Source of the DNA: Branchiostoma floridae
Lineage: Eukaryota; Chordata; Leptocardii; Amphioxiformes; Branchiostomatidae
Assembly: GCF_000003815.2 (NCBI RefSeq)
Contig: NC_049996.1
Coordinates: forward strand, 11,636,856-11,700,855
Length of the DNA: 64,000 bases
Direction of reading: 5' to 3'
Below are positions 12,260-24,539 of the stretch, piece by piece. The notes beneath the pieces were generated by a model that worked only from the letters and a program-made list of their open reading frames with translations, was not told where the DNA came from and ran no database searches. Position numbers and translations under genes: made by a program. Position 1 is the stretch's first letter, and each line of letters begins with the position of its first letter.

Positions 12260-13120
12260 ATAAGGTTTCTCCAAAGTTGGAATAAATCATTCTACAGAAC
12301 GTTTCAACGTCATTAAGCTGGACTGGATGAGACTGGTGAAATCTGACAATTCATTTCTGCATTTTTTTAATAGCAGTAGAAACACTAACCTCGCACCTAT
12401 ACTAGAAAAGGCTTCCTTCGGAATGAATCAGTTTACAGAAAGTTTCAATCTCTTTAAGTTGGGCTGGAGAAGATTTGTGAAATCTGACAATTCATCAGGA
12501 TTTCTGCATTTTTTCCAATAGCAGTTGAAACGTTCACCTCACACCTATACTAGAAAGGTTTTCATTCCGAATGAATCAGTTTACAGAAAGTTTCAATCTC
12601 TTTAAGCTGGACTGGAGAAGATTTGTGAAATCTGACAAATTTATCAGGATTTTCTAGATTTTTTTAAATAGCAGTAGAAACGCTAACCTCGCACCTATAC
12701 TAGAAAAGGCTTCCCTCAGAATGAATCAGTTTAAAGAAAGTTTCAATCTCTTTAAGCTGGACTGGAGAAGATTTGTGAAATCTGACAAATTTATCAGGAT
12801 TTTCTAGATTTTTTTAAATAGCAGTAGAAACGCTAACCTCGCACCTATACTAGAAAAGGCTTCCCTCAGAATGAATCAGTTTAAAGAAAGTTTCAATCTC
12901 TTTAAGCTGGGCTGGAGAGGATTGGTGAAACTAGACAAATCATCAGGATTTATGCATGTTTTTTTTAAAACTATGGCAGTAGTAGAAATGCTAACCTCGC
13001 CCCTAAAGTAAGGTTTTCCTTTGGAATAAATCGGTTGACAGAAACTCTGAGAAAGTTTCAATCTCTTTAAGCTGTGCTGAAGAAGATTTGTGAAACCAGA
13101 CGGATCCATCAGGATTTCTC
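12260..13120. repeat. ~150-bp tandem repeat, about 6 copies
   Basis: The word AAGCTGGACTGGAGAAG (or a variant) recurs at 12315, 12456, 12604, 12754, 12904 and 13069, giving spacings of 141, 148, 150, 150 and 165 bp. Each unit also contains ATAGCAGTAGAAACG, ACCTCGCACCTATACTAG and AATGAATCAGTTTA in the same order. The two central units (about 12604-12753 and 12754-12903) are essentially identical, while the outer units are diverged, as expected from recent homogenisation in the middle of an older array. Confidence 0.9.
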
Positions 13121-13800
13121 CATGGTTTAGTGAGCACATCCCAGAGGTGGGAAAGAGGGGGCACCAGGACCATCCTTTCTGGAAGTGCTTGTGTTGTCGA
13201 TATAATGCAACTTTCATTGCAGCTGGAGTGCAACAATTGCATGGGCAGGCCATAATCCTCCCCGACATGCCCTCCCCTAAATGACTCTGCAACAAAATGG
13301 CTGGAGTTTATTCCCTGATAAGCTCGGCTGGGCTTTAAGCTCTCAGCGAGGTAAAGCTCTCCGAGACAGTGCGTCGTCGGCGCGGGTCGCCGATGTAATG
13401 GAGAACGCGAGCAATGATCAATCATATGTGTTGTTGCATCCCCGGTCCGAGCTAAATCCCCGCCGAAATGAAATTTTGGGCAAATGAAAACCCTCGCCCA
13501 AATGGCCCTAGGTCGGCTCCCAGAAAAGTCATTTCCAAAATGGGATCAAATGTGAAGAAAGCTATCAGGGAGGGCGGATTCCCTAAATGGTTCCGACAGA
13601 AGTAACGTCCCATTTCTGCTTGTAACGCAGAGTGGCTTGAATGGCAAGGGGTGATGTGGGCGAAATCCTTGAAATATAGCGATATGCCACCAGCGCAAAT
13701 CAATATGATAGCGCCAACAGCAACAAGACACGTATCCGCTGCTAACTTTCCAACACCATTTTTGCTGAGTAACTGTCACATTGGAGCACAGGACTTGAAA
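13121..13800. other. CpG-containing block, candidate regulatory element
   Basis: Sequence-complex block adjoining the tandem array, with CpG-rich stretches (near 13370-13400) and AACAATTGCATGGGCAGG near 13231, including a CAATTG/TGCAT motif pair. Antisense frames of up to 140 codons start inside the array and show no protein family resemblance. Confidence 0.3.
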
Positions 13801-14569
13801 GTGAGGGAAAACATTTAAACGTAACTGATCATGTTATCGTGCAGAACGCTTGTAGAATAGATATAAAAACTAGAGGGATTTTTGAGAGAGATCAGTAGCA
13901 TACTTCGTAAAGGAATTTCTCATATTGTTCTTTGAAAACTTGACAACAATCAATCCTTGAGATGATCTTGTGCCATCTACAAGAAGTTTTCACAATTTTT
14001 CTTAATAGTAAAATGCACTACACTTTATACCTATTTCGTCATGTAATTTGCCCCAACATTGCAAAAGCACATTAAGCAAGCTACCTGTGCCAGGTAATCA
14101 ATCATACTTTAACGGCAGAAATTAAAAATCTTGCATTACCTGCCTTCGATATTTCAGATCCATCAGCAAATCTACTTGGGTACTGGTTTAATGTCAGCGA
14201 TTATCCATTTAGCGGAGGCGTAATTTGGTATGAAAAATGACACAATTCCAGATGATGTTACGGCAATGTTTTTGACATGCTAATTCACCTCCAGATACAG
14301 TCAAATGTGAAAATGAAGGAACGTTTATTAGATTATGGTTAGAGTGCACCAAATGGTACAGCACAGATGTAAGAAATAGGAATAGCAGCTGTTTTTAGAT
14401 CTTGTTTTTAGAAATTGTTCAGCAAGAGTACATGATATTGATAGATACTATAACTGTTAACAACAACAAAATGTATACATGTAATATGGCCAGTATCACA
14501 GAAACTTCTGTTGTAACACTAGGTTTAATGAGGAATTACATATCAGTTATCAAAAGCTATAGTTATAGA
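13801..14569. other. A/T-rich spacer grading into the minisatellite
   Basis: No gene seen. From about 14490 the sequence begins to resemble very degenerate copies of the 42-bp unit that follows. Confidence 0.4.
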
Positions 14570-15785
14570 CAGGTTTCACTGCCCCTAATGCTAAATGAAA
14601 TATCAACAACACTGGTGTCTCTGTCCCTGGTGCTGAATTACACACCAATATGACTGCTTACCCTGTCCCTGGTACTGAATGACACAAAAAACAAGACTGG
14701 TACCCCTGTCCCGCTGTCCCTGGTGCTGAATGACACACCAACAAAACTGGTATCTCTGCCCCTGGTACTGAATTGCACACAAAGATGACTGTTTACCCTG
14801 TCCCTGGTGCTGAATGACACACCAACAAGACTGGTGCCCCTGTCCCTGGTGCTGAATGTCACACCAACAGGACTTGTGATGTGCCCCTGTACCTGGTACT
14901 GAATCACACACCAACAAGACTGGTGCCCCTGTCCCTGGTGCTGAATGACACAAAAACAAGACTGGTGCCCCTGTCCCTGGTGCTGAATGACACAAAAACA
15001 AGACTGGTGCCCCCTGTCCCTGGTGCTTAATGACACAAAAACAAGACTGGTGCCCCTGTCCTTGGTACTGAATGACATCCCAACAAGAAAAGTGCCCCAG
15101 TCCCTGATACGGAATGATACCCCAACAAGGAAAGTGTCCATATACCTGATACACAACAACAAGACTGGTGTCCCTGTCCCTGGTGCTGAATGACACAAAA
15201 ACAAGACTGGTGCCCCCTGTCCCTGGTGCTGAATGACACAAAAACAAGACTGGTGCCCCCTGTCCCTGTTGGTGAATGACACAAAAACAAGACTGGTGCC
15301 CCCTGTCCCTGGTGCTTAATGACACAAAAACAAGACTGGTGCCCCCTGTCCCTGGTGCTTAATGACACAAAAACAAGACTGGTGCCCCTGTCCTTGGTAC
15401 TGAATGACATCCCAACAAGAAAAGTGCCCCAGTCCCTGATACGGAATGATACCCCAACAAGGAAAGTGTCCATATACCTGATACACAACAACAACACTGG
15501 TGTCCCTGTCCCTGGTACTGAATGACATCCCAACAAGAAAAGTGCCCCAGTCCCTGATACGGAATGATACCCCAACAAGGAAAGTGTCCATATACCTGAT
15601 ACACAACAACAACACTGGTGCCCCTGTCCCTGATAGTGAATGACACAGCAACAAAACTGGTGTCCCTGTCCCTGGTGCTGAATGCCATCCCAACAAGACA
15701 AGTGTCCATCTTCCTGGTACTGAATGGCATGACAGCAAAACTGGTGCCCCTGTCCTTGGTACTGAATGATAAACCAACCAACCAG
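14570..15785. repeat. 42/43-bp minisatellite with higher-order structure
   Basis: About 28 units based on CTGGTGCCCCTGTCCCTGGT plus GCTGAATGACACAAAAACAAGA, in 42- and 43-bp versions. A divergent multi-unit block (GACATCCCAACAAGAAAAGTG, then GATACGGAATGATACCCC, then GTCCATATACCTGATACACA) recurs at about 15074, 15406 and 15524; the last two are in tandem with a period of 118 bp. Because 42 is divisible by three, minus-strand frames stay open for 240 and 264 codons with a monotonous GTGAPVLFLCHS-like repeat. The 43-bp units move the open frame, which argues against selection for a protein. Confidence 0.9.
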
Positions 15786-16119
15786 CCTGGTTTTATTGTT
15801 GTCTCTTCTTCTGTGTAGCAAATGTTTTTATAACTCTTCCTGTATCAATATACAGATATTGAAATAGAAAAAGCTGAAAAAGCTCAATTCAATGATCAAT
15901 TCTGTCTCAAACAGGACTTTCTTAATATTATAGAAGAAAGTTTATATGATTGTCTACATTTTTCTACTTCTGAACCAATACATGCATACTCCTAGATCCT
16001 GCCAGCAGACATCTACTGTAATATAGCTGAAAATTGGACGTAGAATAAGTGTCATTTGGGAAAATGAACTTCATCAGAACTAGAGTTTGTAATACCATGG
16101 ATTTCCACTTTTCCATCGC
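15786..16119. other. A/T-rich spacer
   Basis: No gene or repeat recognised. Confidence 0.4.
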
Positions 16120-16420
16120 ACCAAGGCATTCCATCCAAATTGACTCTCCCATCGCTCGCCATAAAGTGGTTTTTGATATGATTTAACGTGTGCTGTGCAG
16201 TGATGGAGCCGCTGGAAAAGTGCTTGATACGGGGAATATGTATCACAGATGACCTACATGTGTAACATCACATCACCACAACCCCCGCACAAATTGCCTA
16301 CCTGTCACACCTTACAGACGTTCCAACAACTTTTTTGAAAAATGGGCGACGAAAACCTCCCTCGTCAACGGCATATACATTCTTCGACAGAATCGCATAG
16401 CGTGTAACCTAGCTTCTGAT
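16120..16420. other. Candidate regulatory block
   Basis: GC-balanced DNA with a GCCATAAA word at 16158-16165 inside CTCGCCATAAAGTGG. No exon signals. Confidence 0.25.
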
Positions 16421-16599
16421 TTATTTCTTTAAGTCGTGCGAAAGAAGCGTAAAGTAACAATTTCTCTTCCTACACGGGCCTACTGTTGCAAAGAGAAAGA
16501 ATCCATAACAGCAACTAGGGAAAATAAATCTGGTTTTCCATCTACCATGAAACGCTGAAGAAAAAAGAACATGCCTACATCTTTTACCATACAAAAAAC

Positions 16600-17190
16600 A
16601 CAAGACAAATTTCAGTCAAAGGTAGAGAATCGCATTTTCCATCACGCATCTTTTCGAAGACCACCATTACGCAGGGAAAGAATAGCAAGCCTACATATTC
16701 AGCCCACCAACAATAATTCAGCAGTGACAGCGACTGTGCACACATACAAACCATCCGTGCTTTAAAGTCCAATTTACAAGAACAACAAAGAGAACAGGCA
16801 TCAGTCTCTGCCACCCAGGCCCTCCCAGTGGGCAACTTCAAACTAGAACGGCCATGGATTCCGCCTGATCCGAAAGATAACATAATATCTGAATATCCTT
16901 TGATACAGAGGGGCAATAAGATAGCGAAGCAATTACCCTCCTGGCCCCCTTAGTAAGAGAAAACCAGCAACATGTAAAATTGTAACATAAAACTGATCGG
17001 AGAGATATATTCAGGGTCGGCCCTGCAAATGCATCTGTTGGCGCCTGCTGTCTATGGGTCGGAAACGACCGGGTTGATAAATTTGTCAGCGCGCGCGGGT
17101 AAGTGCAGAAATGTGCGACGGAAACATAAAAACAGGGGACGTAATCAACTCGTAAGACAGCGTGCGTCGGCACCACCATCCCAGGGTGCT
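16600..17190. other. CpG-containing block, candidate regulatory element
   Basis: About 600 bp of complex sequence ending in a CpG-rich segment (GCGCGCGCGGG near 17089). It is crossed by 110- and 141-codon minus frames with no recognisable domain and many Cys/Ser residues, as expected by chance. Interpreted as non-coding. Confidence 0.3.
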
Positions 17191-17699
17191 TAGATATAAT
17201 AACCGTAACAACACAGCAAACATTACGATATTCCAAGTAAATCAATTGGTAAGAGATAAGCATATTTTAGAATCCATCCCAAGGAACATTTTCGACTTTC
17301 CAAAACAACCATTGAGTAAAGTATAGAAGATTAACACCAAACTTTTAACCAATAAAATCCAAGAATGGTGTGATGCTAATTTTACTGAAGAGCAACTCCT
17401 GCTAATAAAAAGTTGACAGTTTTCATACTGTAAATCATAATAAAATTGCCTGTATGAGTTACATATTGACATTATTTGGAAGTAATTTTCCAGTCTGCAC
17501 CAGGATACACAATGATGGGTCAAAGTAAAAAATAACGTCATTCCCACAAACTTTATCCAAAACAAAAAAAAGTTCAATACGCAACTCCTACATGTGCAGT
17601 TGAATATACCTGCTAGTGTGAACCCACCCTAACATATACCTTACATCCAGTCACAAGATACAAGACGACAAAAACATTCTTATAAGTTATTCTTCAGAA
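17191..17699. other. A/T-rich spacer, no gene seen
   Basis: A 111-codon minus frame (17242-17577) is A/T-rich, hydrophobic and unsupported. Confidence 0.4.
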
Positions 17700-18135
17700 G
17701 AAAGGTGTCAAGGGCACATAAAAAACTCTGCAGACATTTTTCTTGGCTCCCCTTTGGAAGTGCAAGGTCATGGCTCTAATTCCTGGCCTGTAAGACATGC
17801 AACATAAGAGACGTCCTCCAGCAAAGATATGGTAATTCCAGACGGCCTAATGGTTGTCTGTGAGAGCAGGGTAAGAGGGAAGTATGACCCGTGGACAGAC
17901 ATTATTCTTGGTGAGGTCGAACGACCCAGGTCATCAGCCATGCCACTGACCACCTCTCATCTTCATTAGTGGTAACCAGAGATGGCTTCTACATGACCAG
18001 ACATATTTGTGATGCTACTTACGCTCTTCCTGTAAGGACCAAGGCAATCAGACATGGCAGACTTCGCCCCTTCATGTCAGCCTGGCCATAAACACATCCA
18101 CCCACACAGACATTTCCAAACCATGCCATCCCAAG
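17700..18135. other. Candidate regulatory block
   Basis: Complex, GC-balanced sequence with GCCATAAA at 18085-18092 and a CCAGGTCATCAGCCATGCC segment near 17927. No open frame of substance. Confidence 0.25.
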
Positions 18136-18494
18136 GGAGGGAAATGAAAAAAGGATGCCAACTCAAGACAAGTTGTTCGAAGAAATAGGTTGTTCCATAT
18201 AGATATGGGGGGGAGGAGGTTAACAAGTTCTGGAAAGTCTTGTTTTATTTTATGGAAATTAGTAAATTGAATAAAACTCTTTGTAGAATAAAATTATCAA
18301 TAACAAGAGCTATCTTCTACCTAAAAATCATGACCATAGCTTGTGCAGATCATGAGAGATCAAAATTGGAAGTTGCGCTGCAGTACCAAAGAAAGCTGCC
18401 AGGGGCCCAAAATCTGATAGGACAAGACCTACATGAAACCACAGGCCATATTTCATGACATCCATTTAGCTTCTTGAGTTATATTGTTTAACTG

Positions 18495-18498
<4 letters not shown>

Positions 18499-18546
<48 letters not shown>
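18499..18546. repeat. (AT)n microsatellite, 24 units
   Basis: An uninterrupted alternating A/T tract of 48 bp. Confidence 0.97.
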
Positions 18547-18549
<3 letters not shown>

Positions 18550-18719
18550 ACTACCAAAAACACAACCTTCTGGCAGAGGTAAAAACTGCCCAGTTTCCCA
18601 CTTGACTACATGTGAACCTCAGAATGAGTGGCTTATGCCATATTCCACTATAATGTTGCTGACCCTTTTTATTGTGTGCTTTAACCTAGAGAAACACTTA
18701 GGCATGAGTTTCTATTGGA

Positions 18720-18995
18720 TCGGCTTACTCCATATCACATAACCCCCATTCATGCACGTGTCATCCTTCATCTCAAATGAAAACTGCCATAGACGGGATA
18801 GACCGGATTTCAGACAAAATCCCACTAAGGACTAAAATGGCGGAAAAATGGGTGAAATATTGCCGAAACTGGATAGATTTGGGTCAGTTCTGGCCCATTG
18901 GGGAAGGGTCTATACCTGGTAGGTTTTTCCTACCTCAGGGAGAGTGTTGGCAGTTGTGGATATACTTGTTACAGTTAAACTATAAGCCGCATTAA
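18720..18995. other. Candidate regulatory block
   Basis: Complex sequence following the microsatellite. The plus frame at 18777-18995 (72 codons, rich in charged and aromatic residues) has no family resemblance and no clear splice sites, so it is left as non-coding. Confidence 0.2.
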
Positions 18996-19539
18996 AGCCT
19001 GAGATTTGCATAACATTTTGTCCTGTGTGTCCCATATAACATGAAAATTCTAAAATAAGAGACAGCAGACACCCACATTTTTTTTTTGTCTTCTATATAT
19101 ACATCTACCGCCTTGTTTCAACTGGCAACTTGAAGCCATCGCAAACACTCCATTTTTTGTGAAAACGAAATAAAACCTACAGGAACATTTCCTCTTCTAA
19201 AGTACACTTAAACTTGGATTCACAAATTGAATCATGAGATTGTTGTTTTTGGACATACATTAACACGTATACTATGTACATATTCATACCAGATTTCCAC
19301 CTAATGAACAACATAAGCTTGAATGTACATGTACTGTATACTGTTTTACTCACATACTAGCAGGGCTCTAGATCTCTCTGGCTTTGAATTTTTCTGTCCC
19401 ACCCATTGTTTGGTACCCTTGTCGTGAAATCTGTTATTCTATCAAAACTTAGGAATATACATTTTCATCAATTTCAAATCACGTAGTTCAGATTTTTTTC
19501 GATACACAGTTTGGAATTTTTTGTACGATTAAGGAAGCA

Positions 19540-19990
19540 AATGTCTGCCAGAGAACGGAGGGACGGGACCTACATATGAGCTGATTTCCATAAAATATCC
19601 ATTCCACCCAAAACTTTAGAGTGAATATATTGCCGTCCTCCTAAAGTGCCCTGCCAAAGAGCTGACTCACTTTACTGGAAAACCAATTCCAAACCCGGTA
19701 GCATTTAGTATCTTATTAGATGCCGTTGACAGGAAATTTCTTCTATCGGCTGGAATGGCAGAAGGGAAATTCCCAAAGTTAAGAAGCTATTTGGATGCAA
19801 AAGAGGGTCTCAGGGATTGGGAATGTATGGGGGGTTTATCTGGGAATATATCACAGGTGCGTAATACCCTCATCTGTCATTGAGGGTCAGTTGGCATATT
19901 TTCCCTCTACTTTTTTTCTTTCACAGAAGGAGGGTTTCTATACACTGAAAGAAACAATTGGAGTAACTGTATACAGATGGTGACAGACTA
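19540..19990. other. Candidate regulatory block
   Basis: GC-balanced block between A/T-rich spacers. No repeat structure and only short frames. Confidence 0.2.
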
Positions 19991-20324
19991 TACATGTTGA
20001 AATTTTTGTGGTGATCACGATATAATGTTGACTGTTTGGGAGATGGACTTTTCGCTACCAACTTATTAAAACCACAGTAAAAATGTTGTTTTTGTCTTCT
20101 GCCACCTATCCAATTGTTTCAACTGTAAAAAAAACCACACTCCATTTTCTCCATACTGCAAAATTAAATCCCTGCAGTCTTGAGGGCATTTATAGTAAAC
20201 GTCTGCCATCTTTCATACCATAATTTATCTCAATGGAGGAAATATCAAATGCACTACCAACATCAGCTGCTAGGAGGCCCAAACAGACTTTGATCATTGT
20301 CTTCCCAAGACTTACCAACATATA

Positions 20325-20450
20325 ATGATATACAATCACAATCCATCCATACATGTAGGTTGTTTTAAGTTATGCCGATCACAAATATCCAGAACAACAA
20401 ACAAACAGACACACACAAAACAATACCTTCATTTTACAGACGTACATGTA
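20325..20450. mobile_element. Short dispersed-repeat fragment
   Basis: AATCCATCCATACATGTAGG, followed by AGTTATGCCGATCACAAATATCC and an ACAAACAAACAGACACACAC tail, parallels the segment at 45.78-45.91 kb and, in reverse orientation, 50.11-50.22 kb. The shared pattern is a short body followed by a CA-rich tail. It looks like an incomplete copy of a non-autonomous element. Confidence 0.4.
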
Positions 20451-21829
20451 AATGAAGTGAAACCACTGTTGGCAGGAATGAAATTGATCAACACATCGGT
20501 GATTAAAGAGTACAGAGAGTTGTTTTTCGAGTTGGATCTCATCCAAGCTCAAGAGGGACCTGACACCAAGTGGTGACTGATCACATTCCATTCCAATCCT
20601 ACCATTGGTACAAATCCAATCAATTTCATTTTCTTATGCTTAATTTGCAACAAGGAAGGAGTTCTTTTTAATCAAAGGGGTTGATGAGAACAATGCACTG
20701 TAATTGATATAGGTGATCAGAAAGACAATTCAGTACCTTATTTTGCCTCCTCTATCTATATCAGTTCAACATTGAAAAGTGCAAGTGAAAAAGTTTAAGT
20801 GATGGAAAACCTTTATACTAAGAGCTGGAGAGATAAATCTTCCACTGGCTTTGATAGAGAAGACAAAAAAGGACGGAAAAAAATTTCAGACTGGCTAGAA
20901 CAATCTTTAAGTCTTCATCAAAATGTTTATTCATGACACAAAGTGTCAGACTTGAAATATCTGAATTATGCTGCTATTCACAATTAGTACAACTCAAGAT
21001 AATGATATGTAACATTCATGAGATGGCACAAAGTAAGAAGGACAGTACTATTGGACCTTCGCAAAGCCATACTATCAATTCTCCAAGCATCCTATTACAC
21101 CACTTCTGCCTTACAGTTACACCCTGCAATATTCACCTAGCGGTGGAGCACACTAAAACGAGCAAACACACAACACTACGTCCATTTTCGAAGACACAAC
21201 ATAGGTAAATACATTAAGGAATACAAAGAAAATCTGTGGAGAAGAACTCGCAGCAAACTCTTATATCCAAACCCCACATTGTGACATGAATCGTAACTGC
21301 TTGTGATACCTGTGTAGAGATGGGCAATTACATCAAAACCTCTTGTTGGATATGTTTAGCCAAGGCCCCAAAGCTCTCCTTCATACTGACCCTGATTAAT
21401 ACTGCCCTAGATGATATGTGGGACATACTTCATCATGTGGCAGCCAGGTACATCAAGCAGATGAGAGCATACCCTCTAACCTCTGCTGCCTCCACCATTC
21501 ATAATGCACACACCAAGGTCACTCCCCAGAGGGGGTGCTGCATTTAAATGAGACAGCACTTATAAAAAGGCATTCTGGGCAAGAGTTTTGAAAGACACAC
21601 AACTTCTGCAGTGTTCAAAGTGACTACATGAAGAACAAGAGTTCAGAGACTTCATACCTCAATGAAACATGCTGTATCTTGTCTCATTAAAGATTAACAT
21701 AAGGCCATTCAGCAAATTAGTATAATTAAATGTTTAAAATGATGGTCTTCTCTACCAAAATTACTTGTATGGCATGTGTGAAGGCTATTTTGTATGTCAG
21801 TATACATTGTTTACATTTCATAATGAATT
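20451..21829. other. Spacer, no gene seen
   Basis: A/T-rich, with short frames at 20933-21208 and 21320-21547 that show no recognisable domain, codon bias or splice pattern. Confidence 0.4.
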
Positions 21830-22005
21830 ATACAGATGACATGCACATTTACATAATTTACGCATACTGATGTGCATGTATACCTTAACAAACTTACACA
21901 TGTCACAAATATGTAATTCACCACAAAGGAATTATTGCACTTTTGCATTAATAATGCATATTAGTCTCTCATTTGCATAACTGCTATTTGTAGATCTTCT
22001 ACCTG
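21830..22005. promoter_or_regulatory. POU/homeodomain motif cluster
   Basis: Within 180 bp there is a perfect 15-bp palindrome TGCATTAATAATGCA (21944-21958), an ATGCATAT (21954-21961) and an octamer ATTTGCAT (21971-21978), plus TACATAATTTACGCATAC upstream near 21850. POU-domain factors bind ATGCAAAT and related dimeric sites; homeodomains bind TAAT. Clustering suggests an enhancer, but A/T-rich context raises the chance of coincidence. Confidence 0.35.
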
Positions 22006-22447
22006 TCATAAATAACATAGGTCATTTACCAAAGTCCTATGACAAAAAACACCATTGTTTTAAATAGACTATGCTTATTATTGAGTATAACTATACACCA
22101 GCCCTATCTGCCTGTATAAAGCAGTGCAAGTTATCTATCTATATATTGAGATTTTCCGACAAATATTCATGTGAAATTCGTCTTTGTTTTGACACCAGTA
22201 ATAACATTTCCTTTAATAAAAAACAACAACTGAGTAGCCTGTAAGGTACCCACCATCCCCAAAAGGCCCCCCACCGAATCCCTTCTCTTGTACAATTACA
22301 CTGCTGAGCATGATGGGTCTCCACCTTACTCCAATCTGACAGATACTCTATCATCCACAACTCATACCACATGTACTGTACAACATGAGAAGGGGTGGGC
22401 TCAGCATTGTGGTCTTCATATAGGATTGTATCGTTCCTTAGGAAATG

Positions 22448-22779
22448 CAGGGCTCGAAATACTTTTTTTCTGCATACCTGCACTGGTGCAGGTAACATTG
22501 AAAATTACCTACAACAGGCAAATTTTACATGCACCACTCTGAATTTAGGAAGTACGGATCATACTAAAATTGTTCAGGAACCATTGCTATTTTTTCTTTT
22601 ATACTTTATAGGTTGTAACAGTTATAATAATCCATATACATTAAAGGAAATTTATGTATAAAACACAGTACATGGACCAGTGCAGGTTACATGTAGGTGC
22701 AGGTAGACATCAGAAATACCTGCACAGCTCCAATTTTACCTGCACTAACTTGCATATGCAGGTGGTATTTCGAGCCCTG
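22448..22779. mobile_element. MITE, 332 bp, 15-bp perfect TIRs
   Basis: Ends are CAGGGCTCGAAATAC (22448-22462) and its exact reverse complement (22765-22779). Both ends are flanked by AAATG, a possible 5-bp target duplication. The interior carries repeated TACCTGCAC/GTGCAGGTA words in both orientations and no transposase. CAGGG-starting TIRs recall hAT-type elements, but those duplicate 8 bp, so the superfamily is left open. Confidence 0.85.
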
Positions 22780-23569
22780 AAATGCATTCTATTTCAGGGC
22801 TGGGTGACAGAGTAGCACACAGTGAAAGGGGGTGGGGGCTCTTTTAATTTAACATGGCAGTGTAGCTGTTATTTTTCAATTTTCCCTTTAAAAAAATCAA
22901 CTTTGACTAGTGTAATGAATATATGAACTCAACTATCTAAAATGATCCAATCAATAATAGTGAAATCAAACATAATGAATATTTCTAGATTAGAGTTTTC
23001 ATACTTTTGTAATATCCTCTAAATTGTTTTTAATTCAAAATTATATTCACGGCAACTTACGACATAACAATAGAATCTCTGAAAAAATACAGCTCTTCAC
23101 AAACAAATCAAATACCTTTCACCAATGCAAAAGCTTGATTCAGCTATATTATGAATGTCCAAGTGCATAATCTACTGGTAGATCTACCTGGGAACCATCA
23201 ATCTTACAACACATACTTATCTCGGACATTTACCTGAAAAGATTGCGAATGGAACAGAATGGCAGACACAGGTAATCGATATGTGCAGCAGTCGGATGAA
23301 ATATTACCTGAAGATACTCCTGAAGATACAAAGCATTACAGTTTACCAGTTCAACAGTGTAGGAGAGGCTCTCTCTCTCCTTGGATGAAACAGCAGTACA
23401 TGGCCTTCCAGTGAAGATGTCCAAAGCGTTTTTTTTGTAAGCAGAGCAATTTTGTCCACTTAACTGAAACAATGACCATATCTAGCAGATAGATAGCTAG
23501 AAAAATTTGACTGCTTACATTTATCATTAAATTTAATAAAATCATATCTTTTTTATCCTACTCAGAAAC
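22780..23569. other. A/T-rich spacer, no gene seen
   Basis: No repeats or coherent frames. Short minus frames at 23230-23545 are unsupported. Confidence 0.4.
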
Positions 23570-23575
23570 AAACCA

Positions 23576-23806
23576 GCATCAACCAACCAACCAACCAACC
23601 AACCAACCAACCAACCAACTAACCAACCAACCAACCAACCAACCAACCTACCAACCAACCAACCAACCAACCATCCAACCAACCAACCAACCAACCAAGA
23701 CACCCACCCTACCAACCGACCAACCAACCACCATCAAACCCACCAACCAACCCACCAAACAATCTACTTAACAACCAACCAACCAACCAAGCTACCAACC
23801 AACCAT
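23576..23806. repeat. (CCAA)n tetranucleotide array with interruptions
   Basis: About 230 bp of CCAA units, purest at 23580-23700 and decaying to 23806. The minus frame across it reads a WLVG repeat and is an artefact of the array. Confidence 0.97.
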
Positions 23807-24539
23807 GGCCTACTATATAGACATAATCCACAGCAGGTATCTAGCCAGAGGACATACACTGATATAGGCACAGTTTGAGTCTCTCCCAGTCTGCCCTGCC
23901 CCATCAGGGGCCAGTCAGAGGTCATCTATTGACCTACTTCTCACAGGCCACACATATTGAAAGTCCATCTGGCAGTGGGAGATGCACACCTCTGATGTTA
24001 GCACTGCTAGTCAATCAATAAATGGTGATAACTTCACACTATTGGTAGGCTACAATTTTTTTACTCCTTTTCAAAGACATCTGTATCACAACATTTTTAA
24101 GATAAAATTGTTTACTTTCAAATTCCTGACCGAATTGCAAGGATACATACAGACACAGTAATGTAAAAAAAGGTGCAGAAATATTGCTTTTAATGATAAG
24201 TGAGTTTTTTTCAATTTATTATAGCAGAAATGTGTTTTTTGAAGGTCTTCTGAATCGTGAATATTGAGGAATTTACAATTGAGTCATATTTCACCTTTCA
24301 GTGGCACATGTATATTCAATAATATTGCATCCATTGTACAATATAAAAGGACAGAATTCCTTTGCAATTCTGCCCTCAAAACATATGGAAACCTTCTCAC
24401 ACTTTTACAATGGCAAAATTGTTTGCATTTCTATAAAGGCAAAGATCAGTAAAATGTACAAAAGAAGTGGCTAACTTCATTTTCAGATATGAAGTTTAAA
24501 TAGGTAGTTTCCAGGGCTTTACTTAGTACACAGAGGAAA

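Noticed and set aside
12876-13425. 139- and 140-codon minus frames
   Set aside because: Start in the 150-bp tandem array or overlap in different frames; no domain or splice signals.
14570-15785. CRISPR-like array
   Set aside because: Units are directly adjacent with no unique spacers, and the genome is animal-like.
14603-15821. Long minus-strand frames of 240-264 codons
   Set aside because: Entirely within the 42/43-bp minisatellite; frame is kept open by repeat length and switches with 43-bp units.
16584-17263. 110- and 141-codon minus frames
   Set aside because: No family resemblance, chance-like composition; read as non-coding block.
23542-23727. Minus frame encoding a WLVG repeat
   Set aside because: Translation of the (CCAA)n array.
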